Shown: piece after piece, positions 22,765 through 36,001 of the stretch | How positions within the stretch are numbered: position 1 is the first letter of the stretch | Layout: every line of letters starts with the position of its first letter | Source: Oehlia diaphana | Taxonomy: Eukaryota > Glomeromycota > Glomeromycetes > Glomerales > Glomeraceae | DNA length: 64,000 bases | Assembly: GCA_003833135.1 (NCBI GenBank) | Contig: QZLH01000017.1 | Location: forward strand, 171,960 to 235,959 | Reading direction: 5' to 3' | Translations under genes and position numbers: made by a program | Notes under the pieces: model-generated | Told to the model about the DNA's origin: nothing | What the model saw: the letters and a program-made list of their open reading frames with translations, nothing else | Database searches by the model: none

Positions 22765-24273
22765 ATTTTAAATGTTTTTTGTTTTTTGTTTCTTTTTTTT
22801 TTTTTTTCAAAAGAAATTTTCATGGTGTTTAAATATCTTTAGATTCGAAAAATTCCGGTAATCCTAATTTAGATAATTTGTTATATTTTTCGACAATGCT
22901 AACCGTTAACTAAAAATGGATCACAAACAGCGATATTTTAGGTTGCACCATCAATACTAACCGCACGATCAGAAACAAGGAGCTCCATGATTTTTTTTAT
23001 AATGGGGAATTTTTTTAATTACAAAAAGAAATTTTCAATGAATACTACTTTTATTAACAAGAAGCCAAAGGGGCCTTTTTAGGTAATTATTAATTATTAA
23101 AAAGATATAAAAATAGGTCGTTATACAAACCAAAACATAAACCAATGATGACCGTGATAACTCTCCAATCAGCCTTTGTTTTAATTTTCACAAAAATAAA
23201 ATAATGCTTAGCCTAAAATAATTGTTATCTAGACCATATTTTTAATTATGTAAAATTATAAAATCATCCTTAATATCGTTCCCATTCATGCTCAAATTGT
23301 CATTTTTGTTGTCTATAATTTAAAGATACGTCATTAGCAATTATTTATAGTTACTATATATATTATTATATTATTAGTATATAAAAGGAAATTATGATAC
23401 ATGAATATTCAAGCACTAAATGAAATTCGTGTAACGCATTCCTATATTCTGTTTATACCGTTCCATTCTCGTACTTTTAAAAAATTTATAGATAGTTTAT
23501 AACAAATATAACAAATATTATTAAATCCTTCACTCACCTTTTCTAACCAACTTTGAAATGTAAAAAATTGCGACAATACAATAAAACAATTTGTGTAATA
23601 CATCCATTACTGCATTTCTGCAATTTCATGCAATTTTTTTTTTTTTTTTTTTATTATTTTTAAACGTCCAATCTTCGAAGTTACTAAAATAATTTTTATG
23701 AGATTCACTGGTCGATTTTATTATCTGTATCATATTACTTTTTTTAGCAGTTTCTTTTTATTTTTATTTTTCTTTTTAAATTTTTTTGATTATTTTTTCT
23801 TGTTTTAATTTAATGTATAAATATAATAAACTTTCAGTATGTGATCTATTTACTTTTTTTTTTTTTTTTTTTATTTGTATACGAAATGATTTAAAAAAAA
23901 ACGCGTATTGTACGCCATAAAAATTTGCCATAAATATGCATAGCCCCCCCCACACATAGCCTACTATCGTCACACCGTTTGAACTTAATCGGAGGTACTT
24001 ATTAAAGAACTAAAATTCGACAAATTCTTTCAAAGATATGCAAGATAAAAATGTCAATTTTGGATCATTCGCAATTCTTTCAGATGTGCAAGATAAGAAT
24101 GCAAATCTTGAATCCAATTACAAGTACAAATTATTGTATTCTCAGAAATTTTTAAAATATAAATATAAATATAAATATAAATAATAAAAAAAAAAAGATA
24201 AAAATAAATTAAACAAAAAAATTGATTATCGAATCTTAAATATTTGTCATCACAAAGAACGCCACATCCCTTC
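22765..24273. other. AT-rich intergenic region
   Basis: No gene is supported. Pyrimidine tracts lie at 22788-22807 and 23637-23660, long T runs around 23855-23872, and an AAATAT microsatellite at 24155-24184. The minus-strand ORF at 23776-23973 is largely Lys codons from a T tract. Confidence 0.4.
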
Positions 24274-24528
24274 TTACTTTCGCTCTTTCAATCTTTGAGA
24301 TTTTTCTTTTTTGATATACGCGATAGATTTTGCAGAATTACGCCTTCCATAAATCTTAATATTAAAAATTGTGGAAACCTTATTACATGTAAGTAAGTAA
24401 CTCGTGCAATGATGAAGATGCCATCCTTCGTCCTCATTCTTGCTTGCATAGTCAGGAAAAACTTCACCAGGAAACACTTCTAAAGTGTGACCACCAAAAT
24501 ATTCTTTAATATATACTTTGTTCTTCAT
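24274..24528 (-). CDS. Hypothetical 84-residue protein
   Basis: Unrecognised. The ATG at 24528 opens a charged small protein with GGHTLEVFPGEVFPDY near the start, a His/Cys cluster (WHLHHCTSYLLTCN) in the middle, and a Lys/Arg-rich tail (KKEKSQRLKERK). The composition is more protein-like than most short ORFs nearby, but there is no signal peptide, no clear intron and no known domain. It may be chance. Confidence 0.25.
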   Translation of the reverse strand: MKNKVYIKEYFGGHTLEVFPGEVFPDYASKNEDEGWHLHHCTSYLLTCNKVSTIFNIKIYGRRNSAKSIAYIKKEKSQRLKERK

Positions 24529-25504
24529 TTTTGCGAGTTATCATCTCTTAATAATATCATTTATTGTTAAAATCTAGTAATAATGCAATTTTTTGGGAAA
24601 TATTTATTTAGTTTGTTTGTGTCTGACATTAGAATTTAAAATCAATAAAGTGCAGTAATAATTTTTAATATTATTTCGTACTAAATTCAGTTTGAACCAG
24701 TATAAAAAGTTACAAATATACTGTATTTCCCGATTTTTAATTTTGACAGGCAAAATTGGCAAAATTAAGAATAATTTTTGTCAATTTTTTTACCTGAAAC
24801 TCGAATTAAATCACACGTGACATAACTCCATGAATAAATATTGAGGAGTTATGACTCGCGACATCCTTTCTTCTATAAATATTAATGTATATAATCTCTA
24901 ATTATTTTACTCTCTAAGCAAATGCATAAAAATACGTTACAGTTTAATTATAAAAAAAACCTAGTCCACAGGAATACCTATTGTGATGAGGACATATAAT
25001 AAAGATTTTAACGTCCTAGTATATGTAATACAAATATAGGTTATAGAGATACATATGTCGTAATAGTATCAGTATGAGTACTTAGTACTTACTGATCGAG
25101 CCATGGTACTAATATTATTAATTTCTTAATATTATCTCCTACCATTTATACAATTTTTATGCGAATATACTTATACTCACTGATCGATCATGGGATAATT
25201 TACTATATGTAATGACTCACGCGTAAATGTGTGAAAATTTATTAATTCTGTTATTTATTCCGATTATCATTTTAAGTCTGGCTTACTCTTTCTGTCTCTA
25301 CTCTTCCCTCTATTTCCTCTCTCTCTCCCTCTCTTCCTCTTATTCTTTCCATATCTTCCTCTTCTCTCTGTTCTTTCTCTTCGCTTCCTCCCTTCTCCTT
25401 TTTTACTTCCCTTTTTTATTTTTGTTCATATTCTCTTACGCTTAACTGTGAAATATGGTGATCACAAGTTTTTCTTATTTTTTTGGGTACTTTTTTTTTG
25501 AGAA
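24529..25504. other. Intergenic region with pyrimidine-rich tract
   Basis: No gene is seen. A CT-rich tract covers about 25280-25435 (for example CTCTCTCTCCCTCTCTTCCT); the Leu/Ser ORF over it is a composition artefact. The tract directly precedes the tandem repeat. Confidence 0.5.
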
Positions 25505-26098
25505 GCATGATACTATGCGTGAGTGGGAGCATAGCATACTTACCTTGTAAACCTGTGAGTACCAGCTTCATAGTAGAGCTGGCTAGGAATTTTTTGGTGC
25601 GGTATAGTACTATGCGAGGATTGGAGCATAGGTGCTTACTTATAGTAAGCTCGTGCTATTGCTGTAGTCCTGCGTCAGACCGAAGGTCCATTGGATACTT
25701 TTGTTGGAGCAGCATGATGCTATGCGTGAGTGGGAGCATGGCACGCTTACCTCTTAAACCTGTGAGCACCAGCTTCATAGTAGAGCTGGCTGGGAATTTT
25801 TTGGTGCGGTATAGTACTATGCGAGGGTTGGAGCATAGGTGCTTACTTTAGTAAGCTCGTGCTATTGCTGTAGTCCTGCGACAGGAGTCAGGACCGAAGG
25901 TAAGTCCATTGGATACTTTTGTTGGAGCAGCATGATGCTATGCGTGGGTGGGAGCATAGCATGCTTACCTTGTAAGCATGTGAATACCAGCTTGTTGCTG
26001 CAGTCTCACAGTAGCTTACTTTTTAGTAAGTTCGTTCAGCTATTGCTGCAGTACTGCGATAGGACCAGGTTGGTGTGGAACGGCATGGTGCTATGCGT
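25505..26098. repeat. Diverged tandem repeat, three units of about 210 bp plus partial
   Basis: Units begin GCATGATRCTATGCGTGRG at 25505, 25712 and 25930, and a partial unit starts GCATGGTGCTATGCG at 26083; spacings are 207, 218 and 153 bp. Each unit holds shorter related blocks ending in GCTTACTT(TA)GTAAGC, themselves inverted repeats, so the array has two levels. It is richer in G+C than its surroundings. The + strand ORFs over it (25483-26111) just follow the repeat and show no conserved domain. Confidence 0.8.
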
Positions 26099-26111
26099 AA
26101 TAATTTTATAG

Positions 26112-28932
26112 GACACTTCTTTTCGTAATGAAAATAGCAAAATATGCAAAATGCAATTAAAATCATCAGCAATATAAATTGAGAAAAGATGATTTATGTA
26201 AAAGCAGGAAAAACTTTTATTCTAATGATGAGTATTGGCAAAATTTTAAAAATGGAATGATTAGTTTGGCAGTTTGTGATATGTTCACTATGTATTAAAT
26301 ACAATTTTATACTTTCACGTTCCTTAGTTATTATGTGGAGTCATTTTATTTTTAAAGAATGAGACTAATATTTAATCTATTTATATCGATTAATTTCAAT
26401 TTAAAGTTATAAATAAATTGTATAGATTTTAATATGGAAATTATTTAACATTAAATTGTGATCGAAACTTTGTGTCCAACTCGAACTTTTTCGTTCCCGA
26501 AAATATTTATTTATTCATTTAAAAGAACTTTACTGAGTTATGAAACTAACCCATATAAAAGGTATAATCTAGAAACCTAACTATATGTCTATATTAGAAC
26601 CATTTGAAACTGCTGTCTTTTCTCCTTGGATTATGATAATATACCTTGATATCGTTCGCGAAGGAAAGAACTACGAACTTCCATAAATCACGTGATCAAA
26701 ACAGCTCAATTGAAAGTTGATAAGAAACGTTTTATTATACGAATACTACCAATAGAAAAAGAATAGCTAGTATTTACTAGTATTTTTAAGTGATTTTAAA
26801 AAATTTGTTCCGAGATTTTACATTTTATAAATATAGTGAATTTCCGTTTCAATTTTTGCATAAAAAATTTATTGCAAAAAAAAATAATACACAGTATGTA
26901 TGTATGTATATATTAACTAAAAAAAATTATTGCCGTAAGAAAAAACACATATATATATGTACACGTATCTATAAACTATTACTTTTTTTAAAATCAATTC
27001 AAAGATGAATCATTTATCGAATAACTAACTTTTCTGTAAAATACTCCAGCGATATGATAAAATATGTAGAATATGTTGGATCAAATGTCAAAATTGACTG
27101 ACGCGTTTTCAAATTTTTCGTTCAATATATTCGAATTATTATTACATTGATTCCAGTTTTTCATAGTTTGTTTACAATGTTTGGTATAAATCTTTTAGCC
27201 AACATAAAATTTTAATGTGTTGACGTTATGATTTGACATTCTTAGGTTTCAAGTAATTGAGAGAATTACAAATTCCGAAAATTCCGAAATTTTTTAGATG
27301 GTATAGGATTTATAGCTAGTTCTGCTAAATGTTTTTACTTTTTTATTCACATCCCGCCCGAATGATTTTCGTTTTATTACTAGTAGATTCTTTTTGTTTA
27401 CACAATTCAATTTATAGGGTAATCTAAACGTAAAAGTGACACTTTTTTTTTTTTTTGTTAATCTCTTTGGCTGAACACCTTTTATTATCATCAAATCAAA
27501 AAAATAAAGACGGAAAGACCTGATCGCACTGAATATTCATCCAAGCCCGCATTTTCCAATACAGGAGGTTTTTACAATACCATTACCTTTCCCCTCGCTT
27601 ACGTAGATTTAATGTTAATGCTATTATACTTAATACATATGTCATTAAAAGACTTTCCGAATCGGAAGAGCGTCCTTTTTACCCTTTCAACATACACAAA
27701 TATGTAAATGTAGATAATACGAGCTGCATATATCGCATCAGACGATTTTTTCAACATCAATTTGCTTTTAGTCTGGTTTGAAACTTGGTTTCCTTATTTT
27801 TGACTACGACGACACGACGATTTCGCAAAAGAAATTATAATTATATTTGCAATGCAACTAGAGATGTGGCCGCAACTAGACCTTACTAATCGTAACTCGC
27901 AACTCGCAACCGCAACTCTTACGTTTTTTATATAGCCGTAATTTCGCAACTATTTTAAAAAACAGTTGATGCGCCAACTTTAAATGCAACGCTAGTTAAT
28001 TAATTCACAAATTAATGTAACTTAAAAAAGCTTAAATGAACCTCTTACGTGACAAATGCTAAAATTACTGATGTATATTTTGAATCTTTCATTAGTGAAC
28101 GATATACTATATAAGAATATAAGCACGTAATAAAAGTAACCAAATCATGTTTCATTATCTTGTTGAAAATTTGATTAACTGATTATACAAATTAATAAAA
28201 TTTTAAAAAACAAAATGAATTTGTGCGACTTTTAATTAAAAGAAATCCTCTCAAAAAGAGTAAGAACTAAATATAAACGAAAGAATAACGTAAAAGTAAA
28301 ATCGATAATTGTTTAAATAGCAGTACTTACGCGTATTAATATTATTCGAAACCAAAATTTCCGTTACTGTATGATGGGAAAAATTATTTTTTTTTACATC
28401 ATCAGCGTGTAAGAATGATTTATTAATGTGATTAACAGTTAATACTCTACAACTTTTACGCCTACAACTTATCTCACTTTTCTTATTTTAACTTAAATGT
28501 TCGTTAGGAAGTAATTTTTGGTTAGCTTTTATCAATTTTTGTAATTTTTGCAAATGCATCAAAATTTAATTTATCTAAAATATTTTTTTTATATGAACAT
28601 CACCACAGAAAAAACGTAGAGATCTTTTTTAAAACATTTTAATGATTTCCTTTGCATTCATACAATTTAACTCTTGTAATCAGGATTAAAATGGAATTTA
28701 AAAAAAAAAAACCAAAAATTAAATAAAAAAACAAGTTATCCAACAATATTTATGTTAAAAATGTTGGATAGTTCAAAAAAAAAAAATATATATAAGTAAA
28801 ACTATATACATATAATGTATGTCAATGCATGTACAGTACATATATCTAAATAGCAACAAAATGAGTTAATAATCATGTTAAAAATAATAATTTTTTTCAA
28901 TATATAAAACAAAATAAATAAAAAAAATCAGA
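26112..28932. other. Intergenic region, no gene seen
   Basis: AT-rich with no supported coding region. Around 27861-27985 a TAGAGATGTGG motif, like a hAT end, is followed by short repeats of CGCAACT, probably a decayed element. The Lys-rich ORF at 27294-27494 follows a poly-T tract. Confidence 0.4.
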
Positions 28933-29987
28933 TTATAAAAAAAACAAATCTTCTTTTAAATCCAATGGAATATCATATCTAACTCTATTCTTATTTCTAT
29001 TCCTTTGTTTATATTTTGTAAATTTTGGTATATACCCTTTAATAACATGATATTGAAAGATATCATTATTAAGTTCTTCAGGTAAGATTTTTTCATAAGG
29101 TGATATTTTAACAAAATAATCTTTTGAAAAAATATCATAATAACGAATTAAAGGGATTAATCTTTTCAAACTTTTCTGTAAAATGATGAAATCATCCTCC
29201 CTCCATTTAGCAATTTCTTTATCAGCAAGTGAAGGATTCCTCGCAATACCCCATTCTATCATTTTATCCCAAATAATAATTTCTTCGATATTTAAATTCT
29301 CTTGATCGAGGATCGTACAAATCATTTCTTCTTCCAATAATATAAACTTTTCAGAAGAAAAGATATATTTAGCCCTATCACAAATAAAGTTTAAATAATG
29401 ATCCTTCAATTTATAAAATAAATGATCATATTTTAAAATGGTGCGTAAAATTTCGAGAGGGTCCGATGAAAAAAATTCCATTATATGTTTAATCAAAAGT
29501 TCTTGAACGTATTCAATAAATGACATATCAAGATTAAGTTCATCTGCTGCAATCAAATAATCCAAAGCTAATGTTCCATCATTAGGATTTATATCAATTT
29601 CTCCACAATATAAATATCTACAAAAAAAGAAAAAAAAAAAAATTTTTCAGCATATATATATACATACTGTATATATAAAATAATTATATATCTATCTATA
29701 TAAATTTAATAAAAAAAAAATACTTGCAATAAAATTTTTTGCAAGACTAATTTAGAAATATTTGGTTTTTTAAATATAAACTTTCCGTCTTTCATTTCAG
29801 CCCAAGTTGGGGAAAGTGCAGAATCAAAATATGATGATCGCATCCTCAAAATAAAAGAGTGAGCGTAAACAACTTCAACGTTTGGTTCTTCTCCAACATA
29901 AATTATAACATCACAGTTCTTTTTTTGAAGAAAACTTGTTTTCAAATCTTCAAGAACCTGAGGACCAAAAGCAGACTTTATTATCAT
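28933..29987 (-). CDS. BTB-BACK protein without TLDc
   Basis: Exon 1 (29728-29987) carries the BTB start (NCDVIIYVGEEPNVEVVYAH). Exon 2 (28933-29617) carries the BTB end (YLYCGEIDI), then BACK (IIWDKMIEWGIARNPSL, FIILQKSLKRLIPLIRYYDI). The protein is 314 residues. The intron must use a GC donor (GCAAGT at 29727) to keep the BTB frame; a GT at 29723 would break it. The chain ends after a short basic linker with DLKEDLFFL, where genes A and B continue into TLDc. It may act as a BTB adaptor or dimer partner without a TLDc output. The region 29643-29747, spanning the intron and exon 1 end, is repeated exactly next to the gap at 56596. Confidence 0.85.
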
Positions 29988-32900
29988 AGCTAAATCACAG
30001 TTAGAGTAAACAAATGTAAAAAAAAAAAAAAAAATTAATAATGGTACCTTAAAACCCCATATATATTGGATTTACGTAATAGGATCACGTGGAAAACAAA
30101 ACACTTAAAAAAGATGTTACACAATAATTATTTTTCTTTTTTCTTTTATTGATAAGCGTGGGAATCTTTTTACGGTAAAAATGATTTGCAAGGGGGGATA
30201 TTAAAAAAGCATTGCATTTGTATTTCGTAAGTGCTTTTATATCGTTTGTCTATATTTATTGGCAAGTTTATATATATTATTAGTAATAATACAAAGTTGA
30301 ATTATTGACAAGATTATATATATTATTAATAAATAGTACAAAGTTTGAATTATTATTTAACCCCAGAATTTATGAACACTGGATAAATATAAATTTGAGA
30401 CAAATAAATAATTACACGTGTAAATCTGTTCGATTGTTCAACTTGTTATTTTGTTATTTGTTTCCTTTGTAAAGATAAACTTTCTAAGTGTTTCCATGAT
30501 GATTATTATTTTCTTTCAGAATTTCACAACAAAAGTACTGCATTTAGAGATCATGATCTTTTAATAGAACAATTATTTCATTATATATTATTTTTTTTTT
30601 TATTGAAAATTAGTATTATAACGGTACTAACATTCTTTTCTGTTGTTAAATTTATTATTTATTTATTCAAGCAATAAATTCTTTTTAACATTTCATAAAA
30701 ATTTGTTAATAATATTGCGGATTGGATTTTATGGCATTTAAAAAATCAAATAAAATTTTAATATTGAGAGCGTAAATCTCGTTTACAAAATGGTTAAGAT
30801 CGTTCAGATTTAATGGATCATAAATAAAATACAATGGGTAAATTTCCCAAAGCATCTGATAATCATAATAACCATAGATAATAATGCAGTGTTGCATAAA
30901 CTGCATAAACTCATATTCTGTTTCAAAAATTCCCAAATAATTGCGTATACAACAACATAACTAACTAAAATTCCAATTTGATAAAAAATATTTTATAAAA
31001 ATTTTAAAGAAATAATATGAAATATTAGTTACACGATGATCTCAATGTCTAATTCTTTTCAAAAGTTGTGTAATTTTTTGATTATCAATTCCAAAAAAAG
31101 CGAAATAATAATTTCATTGTTTATCAACATACAACAACTATAATTAATAACTAGTAACTAATGATCCACTCAGAAAAACCCAAGCCTTCCCACCACAGCT
31201 CAGCATCTTTGAGGCTTTTCTGATGGCGGAGCTTTTTGTGTATCAAATTCTATTATGATAAAAAAATTATATATTACTAAGATTTTGTATTATTATTCCT
31301 TTTAAAGACTAAAGTAAATGTGAATTTCCTTTAAGGGGAAGGAAGGGCATGCATACAACTTCACTCCCTTATTCATTTCATGAGTAATGAATGAATTGTT
31401 CAAAATTAGAATTTTTTCAATAGTTGTCACTTTAATATATACATATTTGGATACCAAAAAAAGGTGTTTAAAATGGTTTCATTAAATGACTGAATAACAA
31501 GAAATTAGCTAATTTTGCTCTAATCTCGGCTAAATGCGTATCATTTTGAGACGTCACTTAAGTGACTCAATGACTTCACGCCAATAGTAATTAATAATCC
31601 ATGACTTTTATTGGTTAAAGTTTTTAGAAAAATAATTACACTTAATATATATTAGTAAAGGATCGAAAATGATTTAACGTTAAATTGATTAATTGATTTT
31701 TTTTTTTTTTATTTGTTTGTTATTAAATTTATTTACTATTATTTTTTATTTTTAAATTTAATTCGGGCCAAAAATTAAACGATCAAGCAAAAGTTATAAT
31801 TATTACGTTATTACGGGTATCAATCCCCTATTTTGTAACAAATGTTTTTGAGTGAATGTTCTAAATTTAAATAAAATAAATAAATAACTAAATATATTAT
31901 TCAGTTAATATTGTTTATATATATATATATATTTTTTTATAAATATATTATTGTAAAACAATCACTTGTTTCAATTTTAGTCATCCCACATCCAAAACAG
32001 AATTATATCTACATGCATAAAGTTTGACATTAATTTGGAAAGAAGAGTTTGATCATCCAATACAACATACAAATTTTGGTGATCACCTTCCAATCGGTTC
32101 ATTAAAATAATTTTTTTAAAACTGCTCCTTATTCTCCGTGGTTAATGAACAACATAATAATACTGGATAGATGCAACTGTGAACATTTCATTGTTGATGC
32201 CATTATTATGCAAAAAACTGTATAAGAAAGTAATTGTGTTCGTAATAATCCAAATCTAGTCTGATAGTTACGTTGTGTATTTTTTTGTTGTATCGCTAAA
32301 ACTTGGTCCAATATGACATAGAACGTGTTATTGTTGGATGTACATTTGTTATAGTGTTACCTGGCTATTTTATCCACTCTTCGTAATTGTTGAACAAACA
32401 TCGGAATGAGTGAGTACTTCTTATATCATCAAAGTAAAGTTAAAAACTTATAAGGTTTTCATGGGAACAGCTGATTAAAAGAGAATTATAGGAATCATAA
32501 AAGTTAATAGTATTTATTTTATTATCTTGTTTTAGAAGTTAGATAAGATAATAATAATAATGTATCCGTACTAGCAGATTAACGATAAATGCAGGTTTTT
32601 TTTAACGGAAATATATTATTAAATATACTTTCCCTATAAAAAAAAAAATTATGGAATAAACTCCGATAAATGATCATTTCTAGTTTTTACTCCGAAGAAA
32701 CTCAGACATGTGATATAGGGTTTATAAATAAATTTGTTACTAATTTTATATTATTGTTATATAGAAAAATAATATATTATTATATTATAATACAAAAAAA
32801 AAATTTAAAAAAAATACATGAGATTCATAAGATTGCAGTTATTTTAATTATTCTTTTTAGATTTAATTATTTATTGAGGGTTCGTTCTTTTACCTTTATG

Positions 32901-35557
32901 CTTAAGTTCACATTATTCTGTATATGTTATTGGCTCCGTAAATTTTTTTTTTTTTATAGTACTGTAGGACCTTCTCACTGCATAGAATAAGATGGATAAA
33001 TTACAGAGGACATGAGAGATGCTTCACCTTGCATAAAATCTACTGATACAGCTATCCAAAACTTTTTATAGACACAAAAAAATTCTTAGCCAATAAATTT
33101 CTTCTCACTCATCATATATATAATATATATCGTTCTTTAATTTTCTAGAAAATTGTTACGCGAAGAAAATCTTAATAAACAAACTTCTAAGTAATTTAAT
33201 TCGTCAGTCAAACGATATAACGAAAAATGGCTTAGCGTACCGTAATAATAATATATCTTTTATTGTCATATAAAGCCACCGTTAATCGGGAAGTCTATAA
33301 AGACGTATCATATGTAATCAAGTCATGACATTATCGTCAAAATCTTTTGCGGAATAATTTTTTTTTCAGCTCTAGATTTCTGGATCTCTATGTTTTTTTT
33401 TCAGGCATTTTTTACAGTTATTAAATTAATGGGCTCCAAGTATTGAGAAGATCTATAGCATATTCAGCCTCAATTTCCGGGTATATGTTGAAATAACATT
33501 TGTAAAAACTACCAAAAAAAGAATTTCAATATTTCTTTGAGTTTGGCGCTATTCATGCCGCAATAACCATTAACCGATGCAAGCCTTTATTCATAATCTA
33601 TAGATGATGGATTAACAATTTTTAATTTTCGTATATTCGGCGAAAAAAAAAAAATAAAAAAAAAAATTTAAATAATTATAAAATGATAATATTAATAATA
33701 ACAATATAATCAGCTTTATAGAAACAATGCATACATCTGATACATTACAATAAAAACGTAAGTAGAAATAATAAACATAAATAGCATTCATTTACTTTTA
33801 AAATCCATGATATTTTTATTTTTAATTCCAAAAATTGACAAAAAACATTTGAAAGTTTTGAAACGATTGTCTTCAATTGAATTTTTTTTTTTTTTTTTTT
33901 TAGAATAAAGCGTATAAAAAAAAAAGTCACCTGATAGATTTCTTTGTTTTTTTTTCTTAGCCTCAAACCCATTTTTGGAAAGTCAAAGATCGATTGCCAA
34001 AATAATGAGGCGCAGCAACAAACAAAAAAAAAGAGGAGAAAAAATTTTTTGGATTTTTTATTATTTCTCAAAGTAAAATAAAACTAAATTATATTATATA
34101 CAAAAGAGTATATACTTTTTAATATAAAGATAACTAAATGATCAATTTTTTATTTTATTTGATTAATTATAATTAAAATAATTAAAATTTTCGATTATTT
34201 ATTTTATTATTATAATTGATCTTCAACTATTTAATATATTAAATATAGAAAATTCGAGATAATTTTTTTAAAAAAAATCATCTCATATATTTGATATTCC
34301 ATTAATTCTTAAATTGTTATGATCAGTTATTTTAAAAAGTATATTTATTATAAAAATAAGGTCTGATGTGCAATAAATGCTACAATTCAATTTGATTTTT
34401 GTTTTCGTGACATAAACAAGTCATGTTGGAATGATCGTTAGATGTACGGAATCGATAGACGTAAAAAAAAAAAAAAAAAAAAATTATGAAAATTTTTAAA
34501 AAAAAGGGCCGCAAAAAAATATTTATTAGGAAATAGTTAAGAGGAAAGAAATCGAAAATATTGAAGCTTATAATTTCAGAGAGAAAAAAAAAATCATTTT
34601 TTTTTAAAAAGGAAAATTTCGCAATCTTCGGATCTACATTACACAAAATTACACATATTTTGGAATAAATAAATATCGTTAAACACATTTAAAATTATAA
34701 AAAAAAACATACTTAAACATTTACTCTTTTTCTTACATTTTTATCTTACTAATTCTGTTTTCTTTTTTGTTTTGTAATTTACATTAAATAAAATTTTGAT
34801 ATTTATAATAAATTTTACTTAAAACCAAATTTTTTATCCTTTTTTTTTTCAAGAAAATATTTTTTTAAGAGATTAGTATTAATTCCTTTTACCGTTTTAA
34901 AAGAAAATAGTTTTATAATATTTCGAACATAACACACATATATACTTATATAATAGATTTTTCATTCCCTTACTTTTTCAGTTAAAACTTGGTAAATTTC
35001 TTTATTAATATTTGTATTATTTATTCATATCTTTATTGTATAATAATAATAATTTTTTTTTCATACCTACAAATATATAAGTACTCATGATTTTTTTATT
35101 TCTATTTTATAATTTCTATTTTCTAGAAGAAATAACGATTAAAAAATTTTATTGTTGAAAACCTGATTATTAAGGAATATATGATTTAATTATTTATATA
35201 AAAAATAATTATCTAAATAACCAACCATATACGACATCTGAAAAATTTTCCGTTACACATTTATATATGATCAAAAAATTTCCCCTTTTTTATTCTTTAA
35301 ATTATCACTTTACTCTTTTTACTAAATAATTTTCTCTCTCCCTCTCTCTTTCTTCACTTCTTCACTTCTTCACTTTTTTTTCTTTTTTTCTTTTTTTTTT
35401 CTTTCTATTCTTTTCTTTTCTTTTGTTTGTATATATATATAGAAAATTTTCTTCAAAACAGCTTTTATCAAAAAATTTATTCCAAACTTTTATTTCAAGT
35501 TTTATCTTCATACTTTTTATTATCTTTTTTAAAAAATCTTCTTATTAAACATCAAGA
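29988..35557. other. Long gene-poor region
   Basis: No convincing gene. A 76-codon minus ORF at 30706-30936 (aromatic, Leu-rich) might be a relic. At 31980-32270 several short + strand pieces (for example HPIQHTNFGDHLPIGSLK) read like protein but stops separate them. A GC-rich patch at 31186-31240 contains GGCGGAGCTTTTTGTG, probably a repeat fragment. ORFs at 32670-32990, 33745-34071 and 34380-34688 are driven by homopolymer tracts. The interval 35328-35440 is a CT-rich tract then ATATATATAT, likely the HMG gene promoter. Confidence 0.4.
35328..35442 (+). promoter_or_regulatory. Pyrimidine-rich tract and TATA-like run upstream of the HMG gene
   Basis: A CT-rich stretch with CTTCACTTCTTCACTTCTTCA repeats leads to ATATATATATAG at 35431-35442, about 115 bp before the ATG at 35558. 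CT-rich tracts of this kind are common in fungal core promoters. The assignment is inference. Confidence 0.35.
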
Positions 35558-35958
35558 ATGGATGAAATAACGGCACAAAAGAAAACACAAGAACTTTACT
35601 CCTCTGTAAACAACTTACTTAATGAACAAAATATAGAAATTAAGAAACTTTCCGAGAAGCTAAATGTTAAAGAGGATGTTATCAGAGTATGTTCGATATG
35701 ACTTTATCGTTCAACCGATTAAAAGATGAATTTTAATAATCATCTTTTATTTATAGAATATCATGAAAGAAGAACGTCCGGTAGCAACTAAAAGAAAACC
35801 ATCCACAGCATTTGATATTTACTGTGCGCAAAGAAGAATGGATGGCGCAGGTAAAATAATAAAAATAATGATTTGCATTTTCTAAGATTAGAATTTTTAT
35901 CTTATTATAAAAAATTAAATTTTATTTTTTATTTTTTTTTTTTTTTAAAAAAAAAAAA

Positions 35959-36001
<43 letters not shown>

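Noticed and set aside
25227..26111. Several + strand ORFs (72, 122 and 90 codons)
   Set aside because: The first follows a CT-rich tract (Leu/Ser/Phe only); the others follow the tandem repeat units and start and stop at arbitrary points in them.
33745..34688. Minus-strand ORFs of 108 and 102 codons
   Set aside because: Dominated by Lys/Phe runs from poly-T/A tracts; no domain, no conserved-looking segment.
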